Assembly (NCBI RefSeq): GCF_001949145.1
Contig: NW_019091358.1
Coordinates: forward strand, 2,609,322 to 2,673,321
Source: Acanthaster planci
Lineage: Eukaryota; Echinodermata; Asteroidea; Valvatida; Acanthasteridae
Direction: 5' to 3'
DNA: 64,000 nt
Shown: piece by piece, positions 1 to 14,100 of the stretch
Position numbering within the stretch: position 1 is the first letter of the stretch
Layout of the letters: every line of letters begins with the position of its first letter
Translations under genes and position numbers: made by a program
Notes under the pieces: generated by a model
What the model was told of the DNA's origin: nothing
The model's database searches: none
The model's input: only the letters and a program-made list of their open reading frames with translations

Positions 1-594
1 AAGTCGAACAGTGCCATAATAGCCTAGACACACGATGACTGACCGTCCGAGACCTGAAGACACCTTTTGTTCTGGACAAGTTCTAATATTGAATCTAGCA
101 TGTGTGGTCCTTAGAAGTGCATGCACAGGAATTATATTGTGTATTTCTATGTGCCAGAGAACCTGGCCACTCAGTAGAGGTTTAAATACAGATCCATGTT
201 ACAGTAATTACAATACAAGAACACCAAGAAGTGGGATTATGATATGAAAATAGTCCTAATGTTTAATTGTTGATAACCTTTATTGAAATTCAAATGATTT
301 TAAAGAACAGCGGGTCTGAATTTATCAATAAAATATCTTGTGCATTATGAAAAGAAATTATTAAACCACATGATATTGCACCTCCAGAATGAGCACCGAT
401 AACAAGAAACAGCTGCAATTGTTATAGAAAGTAGCATAACTTTAGAAAACAAAATCCAACGCACATATACAGCACATATACATCATAAAGTACTGTACCT
501 CTTGCCTCCAGGACCTCATGGCGGATTGTTTTATGACTTGTTCACATTCTGAATAGAATTTGGAATCTGAATAGTTTCTCACCTTTTCTTGCAG
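1..594 (+). other. Intron of the NEDD4-like gene (partial)
   Basis: This stretch runs up to a good acceptor (pyrimidine-rich TTTCTCACCTTTTCTTGCAG) at 594. No exon-like frame with family similarity is seen in it, so I read it as the 3' part of a NEDD4 intron. The exons encoding the C2, WW and N-lobe HECT segments must lie before the window. Confidence 0.7.
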
Positions 595-2452
<1,858 letters not shown>

Positions 2453-4610
2453 GAACCTGTCTGTCATTCCTGGTCAGGTGAATCCACAAGATGTAGCGTA
2501 GTAATAGTAAGAGATAAAGACTGTCCCTCCCCCTAAGGGGGCGGGGATTTGATATTAGCTCCGCCCCTCCAGTAATGTATCAATAACGTCAAGTTGATGG
2601 AGTTTAACAAGGTGAAACTTACCTGGAAATTTGCCCAGAACTGTCGAGAGTCTTAGACGTTATGCATGGACGTCGACGCAAGTTATCAAATTGAGAGTTG
2701 GGCAACAGAAATTCAGGTTTTTCAAATGGACCCTCAGTATCAAGGCTCAGAAGTTGTTCTGTCTCTCATGTTAACATGACAATTTGAAGGTATGAAAGTC
2801 ATCATGCCTGTGATTCATAAGATATATTTGAATTCAGCCAGCAGAAATGAAATTTGAAGAATTTCATCCATTTGCTTTGAAGATAAACAGTATTGGGAAA
2901 GCCCAACATCAGTATCTGGCCTTTTGTTTGTCATAATGTACAGGTTTTTTCAAAATGAGTCTAAGAGCTTGCAGGTTTTTTTTCTCAACCACCATACAGC
3001 AGTATTTTCAACCATCATCTGCAATGGGGCACCAGTGATGCCGTGAACCAATGATAACGTGAAACCCAAACTCCAGAATTGGTGCGATGATTGTACAATG
3101 AGGCACACAAGCTTTCCTCCTGTCTGCTGATTCCTTTCTTTCCACCACTCATGCATGTGCCATCCAAAATGCGATAAAATCTGTAGGCCTACAGAGTCCT
3201 TTTTTCTCTGAGAAGCTCGGAATTTCATGGAATATACAGAAATGTGAGGAACTGTTTGATGGGACGGTGCACGAGTGGAAGTGAAAGAAATGCACACGTA
3301 CCAAGAACACTTTAGGTACACCGAACAGTAGAGCACCGCTTGCTTGCATAAGCTGGCCCTATTTAATACCAAAACCAACGCCCTGAGTCAAATTTCTATT
3401 CAGTACAGTGCCCCCTATCGACCATGGAAAAAAATACAATCATGCAACTTGATGAATGGTAACCTATTTGATTGGAAACCTATTTTCAAGTTTGACCCAA
3501 ATGTTGAAACAGGACACTGCTTGGTTTAAGCGATGTACGCCGTTCACGTACAGAACAACAGCGTCATGATAAACGCAGTATTTTCCGAACACAAATCTCT
3601 CATGAGAAGGGTCATTATTTCCCGTAATAATTATTATTTCTGCATAATAAAAAAAAAACAAAAGGGATGTTCCTTCCATTGATAAGGGCGCTGATTGTAA
3701 CTGACTGTTGGCAAGCAGTGTGCTAGAGTGTTCTTCTGTGCGGCAAAAAAAATACGGTTTCCATCTGTCACCTGTCAATATAGCATGCACGTTCATGGAG
3801 CTTATCATTTCAGTCTTGCATGAGGAAAGGAATAGGGATGACACGTTAGCAATGGCACAGACGTTGCGTGACGACGGAGCTTTTAAGAAAATAGTGGATT
3901 CAAACATTGGTCTTGTCTAAATTACTGCTATAACTTGTAATTCTTTCTGTCAATATGACAGTCCAATTTCAGTGCAGCACCTCCATATGGCGCATAGTAA
4001 TAAACAGGGCCATTGGTAGCCTGGAATAGAACTTACTTTGGCAGGCCCGTGTCAATCAGTCCATCAGACGAGTCCAACTGAATAGAAAGCATTTTAGAGA
4101 AAGCTAGTCAAGATGAGGTTTAAGCCTTCCTCAAAACTGCCGCCAGGCGGTTTGGATGAGTGACACTCCTGAGCTGCCTTTCATTTATCCCTGCTCTTCC
4201 CCGCCCCCGCCCCATCATTTTCAACCGAACAAATTCTCACTGCACCACAGTAATTTTTTTTTTATTAAGTATATGCACGTGGACTGGTAATGTCTGTACA
4301 TTTGTAGTTGGTTTAAAAATAAATAATATGAGTGGAATTGTCATGCTGAAGATTGAATTTTAATACCTGGGTGGATCAGTTCACCCGAATTCGAATATTG
4401 TACAAATGTGAGAGTTTTCATGTAAATAGTAATAATATTGAAATTCAGAGTTCTTCGTGTATTGAAGCCATCCTGTAACAACTGTACCAGATTTCTATAA
4501 CCGTAGTCTAACCATGGTCAACAAGACTAATATTAGAAGAAAAAAAATTGGTCTGCAACACTTACATTGGTTGTTGTAGGAAGCGCCAATAAATTAAATT
4601 TCCATCAAAA
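2453..4610 (+). other. NEDD4 3'UTR (extent inferred)
   Basis: AT-rich non-coding sequence directly after the NEDD4 stop. The first AATAAA hexamers on the + strand are at 4318-4323 and 4588-4593, giving a 1.9-2.1 kb 3'UTR if used. A later AATAAA at 7423-7428 is possible. Which is used cannot be decided without transcript data. The short frames here lack coding character. Confidence 0.4.
2525..2570 (+). other. GC-rich element with two alternative stems in the NEDD4 3'UTR
   Basis: A C-rich arm (2525-2533), a G-rich arm (2537-2546) and a second C-rich arm (2559-2570) lie 73 nt after the stop codon. The middle arm can pair with either neighbour: eight of nine positions with the first across a TAA loop, and GGGGCGG/CCGCCCC with the second. 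The surrounding sequence is AT-rich, so the element stands out. Confidence 0.5.
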
Positions 4611-7600
4611 TGCCAAAACCGTTTCAAATGTTTTGGCTTGAGGAACTGGACGAATTAAGAATGCTGACTTCCATATTTCTCAGCCGCAACAACCACAACA
4701 GGAATTCTACAAATCCAGTTCAGTTTTGGAAATTCTCTGATGAATTCAGCACAGACAGGGATATCCACACAGCTGGACCCCCCCTCCCCCAAAAAAGTGG
4801 GGGAAAGGGATGGTGTTGGATTACTATGCCCAGAAACAGCTTTAGAAAAATCAAAAGTTCACTTTGGCAGAGAAAAAGAATGCTTCAGGGAAAGACTGTG
4901 CTTAAAAACCACATCACATAGCAATTGGACTGGCAAGGTGTCTCTCTTAGGCTTTTCTGTTTTGATTTGGTTTTCCAGCAAAATAATGTATTTTGGTGTG
5001 TTGAATCCTCCAACCATACACCACAAATTCCAAAGTAGATGTGTATCCAATATTTTAATACATGTACTTCCGAGAATATCTACATTTAGTAACATGCAGA
5101 ATAATGCAAAGAATGTTGATATTTAAGTATTTAGATAAACTACATATCAAGTATGTTGAATTTCATGGGGGGGGTATGAATGACTTCTGTAAGTCAGCTA
5201 TTGATCCATTTAATGTGAAATCTGGATTTCTGGATGTATTGATGTATGGACTTCATTGCACATGGTTTGGTTCTCAGTAGAGTGCAAACTCACTGTCAAA
5301 TGTGAGACTGAAAGTCCATATTATGCTGTTTGAAGTGACTGGATTTTATGCGTGTCCAAATTTCATTTGACACCGACACTGTTGGCCTAAACAAGGATCT
5401 ATGCTTGCACAGCCTTGCTCCGGCCATCCCATTTCAAGTCAATGACAGAGTGTGCACCCTTCAACAGTGATTTCCCCTCTTTTTGTGTCGAGGGCCTATG
5501 GAGAAATGCAACTCAGATATGTTCACAGCAGACACCCAGTAGGACTAAAATGAAGTAATTAGCATCGTTTTCTTCGAATGCCAAAATGCTTTCAGTGAAC
5601 ACAAGTTTTAGATGAGATCAATTATTACATTGCCGCTGCCACAATGTGATGGGTTAGTCTTAAACAAATGTACAACTGTATGTTGTCCTCATTATCTTGT
5701 GTATATATATACATTTTGAAAGTAATCAGTAGGTGATTCTTAATAAGAGTTACAAATTTATACATACAAAGCACGACAGTTTTTTTTGGGGGGGGGGTTA
5801 TTGTATGGTGCAATTTTAATGCTTCCTGTATGCACAATTTTCCGGCGCTGAAGAATAGAGTAGCACAAACATCACTGGAGTAAAAGTGAAGTAGTGCTTC
5901 ATAAGCAAGATTTCAGTGGCTTCCCTGAAATGTCACCGTATCTCCCGATTTTCCAACTGGCTGCACGGTCCCAAAGTGCCTGAAAATTCAAGCGACGACA
6001 GCGCTAGACTGGCAGGTTTGGGTGGAATGGCGAACATCAATTCACTTTTTATTGGCAAAAGATTTTTCTTAACCTTTATAGATGCTATTTTCATAAGTTT
6101 CTGCTGAAGCCTGAAAGTATGTTCATGTAATATGTAATTCTCCGACCCTTTGTGCATGGTATTCCTGGCCTTAATGTTAAAGCAAAGACACCGCATTCAA
6201 ACTTGGCAGTTTTGCTTTTGTGTATCCTCAAGCTTTTGGGCAGGTTCCTTAAAGGCAGGCAGCATTTATAAGACTGGAAATCTTGAGAGAAACTATAAAC
6301 AAAAGAATGCGGGGTTCGTAGATGGTATGCTAGCAGTAGTCCAGATGTTCTTGAACACAAAATATGGGAGCAGTGTTTTCCTGTCGTTTTGAACACAATT
6401 TAATTCCGGGTGTCACTGTGTATAAGTAACATCTGCCACTCTAAGCAACAATAATGCTGTAGTTGGTATGTTTTTCGAATTTGTCATTCGTTCCATTTTC
6501 ATGATGTCCACAGGGGCTTGCTGTAGCCATTTTGGTAGAAAATGGCCAGCGCCCAAGTGGAGATGTTAGTTTTTCCTAAAAAATATGGTTCATAAGTTCC
6601 ATCTGGCCAGTGCACGCAACGTCAGCCTCGCGCCTCTTTTCTCCTGTTTATTTAACAGAACAAAGTGTACCCTTGAGGGTACAGTGATCGATGTTGCCAC
6701 CCACGTCAAACCACACCCCCCCATGACAGGATACTTGTTGTAGGGCCACTGGTGTGGTCAACTGCAGCAGATCAAGCTACAGGTTGACCAATGTCTGGCC
6801 CTTATTGCCAAGGCCGAGTCTGAGTCATGTGCCATGCATCGATAATGAAGTGTTTATACTGCACATAATGTATAATGCCAAAAATTGAAATGTGCACTGA
6901 ACAGCAGAATGCAAATTCCTCTCTACTCGGGGCAAAACACAGCACCGTTTTGACACTTCATAGAGCCAATAGCAACATGTGGTGTCATTACTAACTGCAC
7001 CTTGCCTATATGGTCCCAACAGACTGATTGCACCTACCGAGTCACATGTAGTGGGTGTTAAAGACGTCAACAAACACAAAGTCCTCCTATAGCTAAGTGC
7101 ATCATACATGTCATTTAACCTGTACAATACTCAGACTGCTGATGTGTTGAGTGCTATAGTTGAAATCAGTTTTATTTTTGGTCAACACTTAAAACACACT
7201 TTACTGTGGGAGTGATACTCACTGTATAGGTCACATGAGTTTTGGTATGGTGCATCATGTGACAGTGGTAGCCTGGAACAAAATACCTATTAAACAGCCA
7301 CTGGAAGCTGCCGATGGTGGTTTATACCCAGAGTGCTCCAATCTTTAGTGGGGGGTTTTGGACTACGTATACATATTTATCCCGATATGCAAGTGGCACG
7401 TGTGTATTTGCCTAGGTGAACTAATAAAGTGCATTAGGTGAAATAATCTTGATTTGCATTATTTTTAGCCTGAGATTTCTGTGATTTTTTGTGCCGCATT
7501 GAATCAATGCTTCATGTATATAGAGCAAAGCATTTCTTTTGATATTTGAATAAACTCAAAGGACAAATGGAGAATTCCAAGTCATTGGACTAGTTTGTAT

Positions 7601-8502
7601 CTAGTATCAATTATCTTCCAAACAAATAGTAATAGTTTGAAATCAATTCTGGTGATATTTCCATGTCAAATAACAAAGGTCAAGTGTAACAGGGACTCAA
7701 AAATGTCACACTTTGATCCCTAAGTTTTTGGAATTGCAAGTCTGCTGCCTGTAATGACCACAGAACACAGGCAGGGCAATATACGAGCGGACAGCATGCT
7801 CAGTCCAAAACGAGTATACTTCCGGTTCTTTTCAGAACCTCACATACTCTGAGATATCTTCCTTCGCATGGTGCTACTGCAAGCCTTTCCACTTATTGCT
7901 GTCTTTCACCATGAATAGCCTGAGATCCCATCTGTTCTGTGCAACGAAATATGCCACTCGGAAATGAACTGGAAGGCACTCTATGAAAATTACAGAAATG
8001 TCTTCAGCTGTGAAATACATGTACCCATCCTGCTTAGACAGTGAAATGACACATGGAACAGCCAAACAAAAAAACAATGAATCATCAATGCTTTTATTAT
8101 TACAATACCAATATCTTTAATGTTCTACACTTTCTTGTAACACCCCCAAAGAGTTTGTACAGGACTGTCCCCCGTAACTTACACGTAGACAACATCACAA
8201 AACCGTTTAACAGAAGATGTATCAAGTCCCACATCCCCCAAAAAACAAAAAAAAAAATTACCTTGTAACATCGGAACATTCCTCACAAGACTTGTTTCTC
8301 CACAAACAAAAACTGTTTTCCCCACAGGGAATGCTTACGGCCCAGTTTGAGTGGAATTGGATTTGCATATTTTTCCACACGGGAGGGGGCCTTATGTCAG
8401 TCTCAGAAATGAAGGAGTACGACTTCATTTTTTTGTGATCATGAAAAAGCCTCTTGAGGTCCTTGGTCTTTTTCCTGAAGACGAACATTAACACAAGACT
8501 TG
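4611..8502. other. Intergenic or distal 3'UTR sequence, no gene seen
   Basis: No conserved coding frame on either strand. The longest frames (4740-5126 +, 128 aa; 8258-8596 -, 112 aa) have no recognisable composition, exon boundaries or family match. Homopolymer tracts such as T8G10 at 5780-5797 occur. Alternative AATAAA signals lie at 7423-7428 (+) and, on the minus strand, 8093-8098. Confidence 0.5.
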
Positions 8503-8510
8503 GACCAAAC

Positions 8511-8839
8511 CAGAGCTGTCTAGAGAGAGAGAGAGTTGCGCCATCTTCAGCCTTTGGGAACCAACATGGCTGTTTATTATGAGTGCAGTACATCATGCAA
8601 CTATGAGCCAGTTCAGTATTTCAAAAAGCCAAGGTCTTTTGGGAACAAAGCGCACGCGAGTCAGTGTATGGTGCGTTGATAAAACAGACTATTGGGCACG
8701 TGTAGCCGTTCCCAAATAGCCTCATAGTGGGCATGCCCTGTTGAAATACCGAACTTGCTCATCATGTGCTGTCGGTGTTCATGAACCACCATTTTTGTCC
8801 CGACTGAGATACTCGCAACTCTCTCTATAAACAGCTCTG
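8511..8839. mobile_element. hAT-type MITE with perfect 8-bp target site duplication
   Basis: The element begins CAGAGCTGTCTAGAGAGAG and ends with the inverted copy; the right end reverse-complemented reads CAGAGCTGTTTATAGAGAG. The terminal inverted repeats run about 27-30 bp, to GTTGCG. It is flanked on both sides by GACCAAAC (8503-8510 and 8840-8847), an exact 8-bp duplication. CAG-starting termini with 8-bp duplications are the hallmark of the hAT superfamily. At 329 bp with no transposase frame it is non-autonomous. A shorter relative lies at 51928-52100. Confidence 0.88.
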
Positions 8840-8847
8840 GACCAAAC

Positions 8848-11042
8848 TATTTCCACTCCAGGACTCCTTTGTGGCCAGAAAAAAGAACATTTATCACTCC
8901 CTTTGGCAACAGAATTATTACACTCTCTTTATGATGCCCACAAAAGTACAATCTTAATTGTCAGGTTAGTCACACATTCCATTCACCTACTTGCAGTTAT
9001 TTGTGTTGAATCAGTCTCCAGCTAGTTAAGTTATGAGTTGCTGACTGTTGTAACAAGAACCTTTTTTTTTTTTTCAACCGTGAAACCCCCCCATCTGAAA
9101 AATCTAGGACACTGATAGTACTTTTCGGCAAGCATGAAATATCCATGTTGACTGTGAGCCAGCTGATGAATCCCCCCCTTGGAATATTGAGGATTAAATA
9201 TTGCATTTTTTTAGGTTAGATTACGTGAAATAAAATTAAGCCATCCCTATATTGGACAGATACCACTGTTAATGTCACAGGAAAGTATTTGCCTTGGGAG
9301 AATTCGGTACTCGGTTAATCTGAATAAATAACTTTTTTTATTCCTTTTTTCTCCTTTCAGAAAATCTTAAATATCCAATTGTGATAGTTTACATTTTTCA
9401 ATTTGCAACACATAAATACCTAATTGGAGTATTTAAAAAAAAAAGATTTTCAGATGAACGTCCGGTGGGATGGAATCTTCCGTCATGCGCATACACGATA
9501 CACAAAAACAAATGCTCATCAGTTGATCAGACCTTGGAATTTACCAAGATTGGAACATGCAAGTCGAATCACTTTTCCCCCATGCACAGGACTATGGTAT
9601 TCTTGCCCACGTCTAGGGCTAGACCAACAGGGAGAAAACTCTTGGGAATATTCACTGATTTTTATGATTACACCCTTTCCACCCCCAAAAAACTTACCAC
9701 TCCATACAAAAAGCTCTCCCTACCCAACCACTCCCATTGAAGAGGAATTTTGGCACCTGTCCCATGCTCAGAGACAAACCCTTTTGTTGTGGGCTAACCA
9801 TGGAAGATAACATATTCACCATTAAATAATTTACAGGAGTTTTTTATGTCATATCAATAACAACGGTGTTCATAAACTACAAGTATTTACAATCTTTAGA
9901 TCGCTTTACATACAAACATGAATTGCTGACCAAATCTGTCCAACCCTTAATGCTCCAATATTCAAATAATCTGAGCAACATTGCAATTGTAAGGCTTTGG
10001 TCAGGAAGATGAACATTCTCGTTTGCTTCTCTGCTATTTCACTGTTCTTGCATTTTTCTTCTTTTCCCACTTTTGTTAAAACCAACTGAGCAAACATTGC
10101 AAATTAAGTCTGTCCAAATAAATTTACAGTGAATTAGAGCAGATGTGACCCACTTGCAAATAAATAAAGCCTATCATAATCTATCACAGCCACTGTTATG
10201 GAGGGACCCTTCCCCCGGCTACCATCGGCTCTTCGAGCTGTATAACGATAAATAATTAACAGTGGCCCGTTTCAACACAAGGTAATCCCACTTTGGGGCA
10301 ACTTGGTTAGCCTCCTACTCAAGAGGTTGTCTGCTTGAAACAAGGAGTAGGTTTCTCTCTTGGAACTGCTGCCAAGACCGGAGCGTTCTTTTGTGGCTCT
10401 CCGTCATAAGAAGTGAAACTAAAATATCATGTCGGAGAAATCAGGATGCAGCACCTTCTGCAATAACCTGCAGGTGTTTGGATTCAGATACTTTCCGTTC
10501 ACCTGAGGGGCTCGGTTATCTGGCCGATTACGTGGAACATCATATCATGAAGACAACGTAAGAAGCAAGATTTATTTTTAAATGAGCTGACGGGCTTGAA
10601 TGACCTGCAAAGTGCGGAGGATTCCGGTTCAAGCTTCGCCATCCACGGCCAATAGCAGTGTACTCTTCACTGACCTCGGACATACATTGGCCAATGAGTG
10701 CACTTTCAGAAACCAGACCAGGTGAGCTGACCACCAGCGATTTCTCATTTCCTGACCGTGGCCCTCAATACCACCAATTTAAGGGTTACATGAGTAGATG
10801 GACAGCATCTCCTGCATGCTGCCAGATTCACACACCAAACAATGCCCAGCATATCAACCCCCCCAATTTTCACAGATGAGAAGGCTAAATGATCCCCGGG
10901 TATGCTTTCTTACGACAGCACGTCAGTGTTTGGCCGATCAGGAAGAGAGAAAAAAAGTGCCCTCTACAGACTGTATGAAGCTATTTCAACACAATCAGGG
11001 TTGGGGATTGGAAGGGGGAGAATGAACGCTGGCTAGGAGGGC
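8848..11042 (-). other. GATAD2 3'UTR and downstream flank
   Basis: Non-coding sequence downstream of the GATAD2 stop. Minus-strand polyadenylation hexamers (TTTATT on +) are at 10571-10576, about 470 nt past the stop, and at 8093-8098. The nearer one is the simpler choice. The overlapping 119- and 128-aa plus-strand frames at 9381-9810 show no family similarity and I do not call them genes. Confidence 0.45.
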
Positions 11043-11174
11043 TCATCTCTTCCACGGGACAGCAGGGTTCTGATTGAGCACCTTGGACGGGATCATGTCT
11101 AGTAGGTATTCCCGCTGCCGGGCTGCTGCCGAGTGGTGACTGCTAGAAATCTGGTTCTTGCTCACCATCTGAAT
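11043..11174 (-). CDS. GATAD2: GATAD2 exon 5 (terminal)
   Basis: 132 bp, phase 0. Acceptor TTCTTGCACTTCAG. It encodes 43 residues with RQREYLLDMIPSK, the C-terminal signature of p66 proteins, ending PWKR then TGA (11043-11045). Confidence 0.93.
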   Translation of the reverse strand: MQMVSKNQISSSHHSAAARQREYLLDMIPSKVLNQNPAVPWKR

Positions 11175-14100
11175 CTGAAGTGCAAGAAACAAACAGGGAG
11201 AATAAAGTTCTTTCCAAAATTGAACATCACATCAAGAACTCATTGAGGGACCATACATACAAAGTGAATATGATATCACAAAACATTTGGCATGAAAACT
11301 GCTCCAGAAGAAATTTGTTCAATTTATGCGAATCCGCAGTGCAAATATTCACATTCGTGTTAGCCTCAACCCTGAAGATGGTAGGGAGAATTTCAGGGAT
11401 GCAGAAACAACGGACCTGGGACGAGGGGACTCTGTAGGCAAACGCCTGGTTTGAGTTCTTCACCCCGCTAACATGGGGTATGTAGGTGTAGGTGACTGGC
11501 TGCATGACTCGCTGGGTGTTGGGGGCAGGGTTGAGCACCGTGCGCTGCTGCTGATGGGGTACCGGGTTCATGACTCGCTGCCTGGCCGACTGGAGCTGGG
11601 AGCTCTGGTGGTGCTGTCTGGATGTCTGCTGGCTCTGCGTAAGGAGGGACACCACACAGAGACGTGTCAACGCATAGCAGAGCAAGCACATGTATGCGGT
11701 CGAATCATGAGGCAATGTCTGACAAAGCACAATGAATTATCACTACTCGGCCTAAGGAGCACTTGTTGACTGAGGGTGGGCCGGTATGTTCTGGTTCAGT
11801 GGGACAGGGATAGGTGCGTGGTTTGCTCCAAACAGCCACGCGTATTACGCCAGGAAGCCGAGTATGTGTGGCTTGCAATGACACTTAAAAGAAAGTTCTG
11901 TGATCCTCTGCAATACAACATGTAAGACATAAATCCCTTTCATGCAAAGTTCTTACAAAGGTTGACTGTGGAATAGTCTCATTCCAGTATTGAAGGGCCA
12001 AACATAGTATAGTCAATTATGGCATACCTAACAACTTTCCCTCAGCTTACCACAATGACTACAGAGACTAACTAGGGTACTCACGCTGTGGATGACTGGG
12101 TTCTGGCCCTGCTGCATCCGCTGCTCAATCTCTTGCTCCTGCTGTAGCGCTTTGACAAATGCCGTCTTCAACCGGTTGGTGTGTTCCGCCTTGAGGGACT
12201 TCTTCTGGTTGGAGACGATGCAGGTCTCACACATGATGCCCTGCTTGGCATCCTGCTTCCAAATAGTGGTGAAGTCCGTCTTGCACTGGGCACAGCGGAA
12301 TGGGTCGGTGAAGCGCTGTGGCGTCTTCCGCTTGGAGTCCTTCTCCACCTCCAGGATGGTGTTGACCACCTCCTCCAAGCCGACCAGGATGATGAACTCG
12401 TTGTTGGCCGCGCTAGGCAGGAAGTGGAGCTCTGGTGGGGGAGGCTTTGGCGGAGGGATCTGTAGCAGGGTCTTCTCAAGCTGCTTGCGGAGGGCCAACT
12501 TGGCAGCCGCTTGGCGGCTTGCTGCCGACTGGCTGTCATTGGCTGTTGTTGTGCTGGGGCGGGACTGCTGGCTGACGAGCTGCGAGCCAGCCGTCTGCAG
12601 AGATGTTGTGCTGACAGTTCCTGTGCCGCTGACTCGTATGATGTGCCGGGTGTTCTGGACGGGCTGCCCTCCCCTGGACACCATGACGAGCGGAGGTGGC
12701 CCGCTGTGAGGGGTCAGCACACTGCGCCCGATGGTCTGGATCTGGGAGCCCCGCACCAGCTGGGGCATCTGGATGGCGTGGCTGCCAGCCTTCTGCTGGT
12801 GCTGCTGTTGGAGCTGCTGCAGCTGCTTCAGGTGCTGCAGCTGTTGCTGCTGCTGCTGGGCCGACAATTGGATCTTGGCGCCTGGGGTGGTGCGGAGTAC
12901 CTGCGGCAGCGTGGCATTGATAACGGGCGTGGGATTGGGCTTCTGGGGAGGCAGTACAGCGCTGGTGCCGGCCGAGTCAGTGGCAGCCGCAGCCCCTTCC
13001 TTGGGCAGGACCTGGACGGGCTGGAGCTGACTCTGTCGCAGCTTCTTAAGCAGCAGCAGTTTGCCCTCCTCAGTCCGCAACTCTTCCTGGAGGTCCCGGA
13101 TGGCTTTGTCCCGATGAGCCAGCTCCTCCTCCGTCAACTTGCCCAGGGGGTCGTCGTCGGGAAGGGGCGAGAAAGGTCCCGTGTCGATGGAGCTTGTATC
13201 GTCACCATCTGGAGTGCCATCCACTTCATCGTCTGACAGGACAATCACATCATCCTGGGGTGAAGATGATCTGGAGTGCTCCTTGTTTCTACGGGCAGGA
13301 AATGAAACCACAAATCCTAAATTTGCCACACATCAAACAAACAGTTCCAGATACTGAATTACAACTTGCCTTCCACATGATCAGTACAGCATGGTGCACA
13401 ATTGCACAAAGCACAATATGCCAAAAATTCTGCCCAAAATAATTCACCTGTGATGAACACACTGAGTAACTGCAAAGGTTTTACACGTACTGACAACACG
13501 TGTCACTTGTACTGAACTTCTTCTGCTGCTTACATGAATGTTGCTTATCCCCTACTCTTCTACTACTTCCAAAACTCTTCAATATTGGCATTGTTAACCC
13601 TAACCCCCTAGGCTCCTGTACTAAAAAGCACACTGAACCTCACAAAATCCAACAGGTTCATGTACTTGTCTATGTACTTGTACATGCAGGTCACTGTACC
13701 AAACCTGATAAACTCCAACAGAATGAGCCCCTTGGTGTTTGAGTGATATGGTATGGAGGGGTCTATGCAGTATAGGATGACTTGCACTGAACAGTACCAA
13801 ACCTGACAAAATCAAGCATAGTCCAACAATTGGTAAAGCAAGCCAGACACTGTACACAATGACCCGTGTGTGTCCCAACTCACACAGAATCCAACACCAT
13901 CTCCCTAAGCCTTTCATCCCAAGTCTCACGAAATTCAACAAGTTCATCAGATACAGTACCAAACCTGACAAAACCTGCTGTTGGAGTATGGCAGGTTTGG
14001 GGTGGTTAGGATTAAGCAAATGGCATTAATGAACAAAGCTTGAAAACCCTGGCAAATGAGTCTGACGTACTCTTGAAATAACGTCAAACACGGCTGGATC

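Noticed and set aside
9381-9810. Overlapping 119- and 128-aa plus-strand frames
   Set aside because: No recognisable family, no splice or promoter support, and located in the convergent 3' region.
12511-13236. 241-aa plus-strand open frame and several others overlapping it
   Set aside because: They lie antisense to GATAD2 exon 3, whose minus-strand product carries the conserved p66 blocks. The Gln/Leu-rich coding sequence keeps the other frames open.
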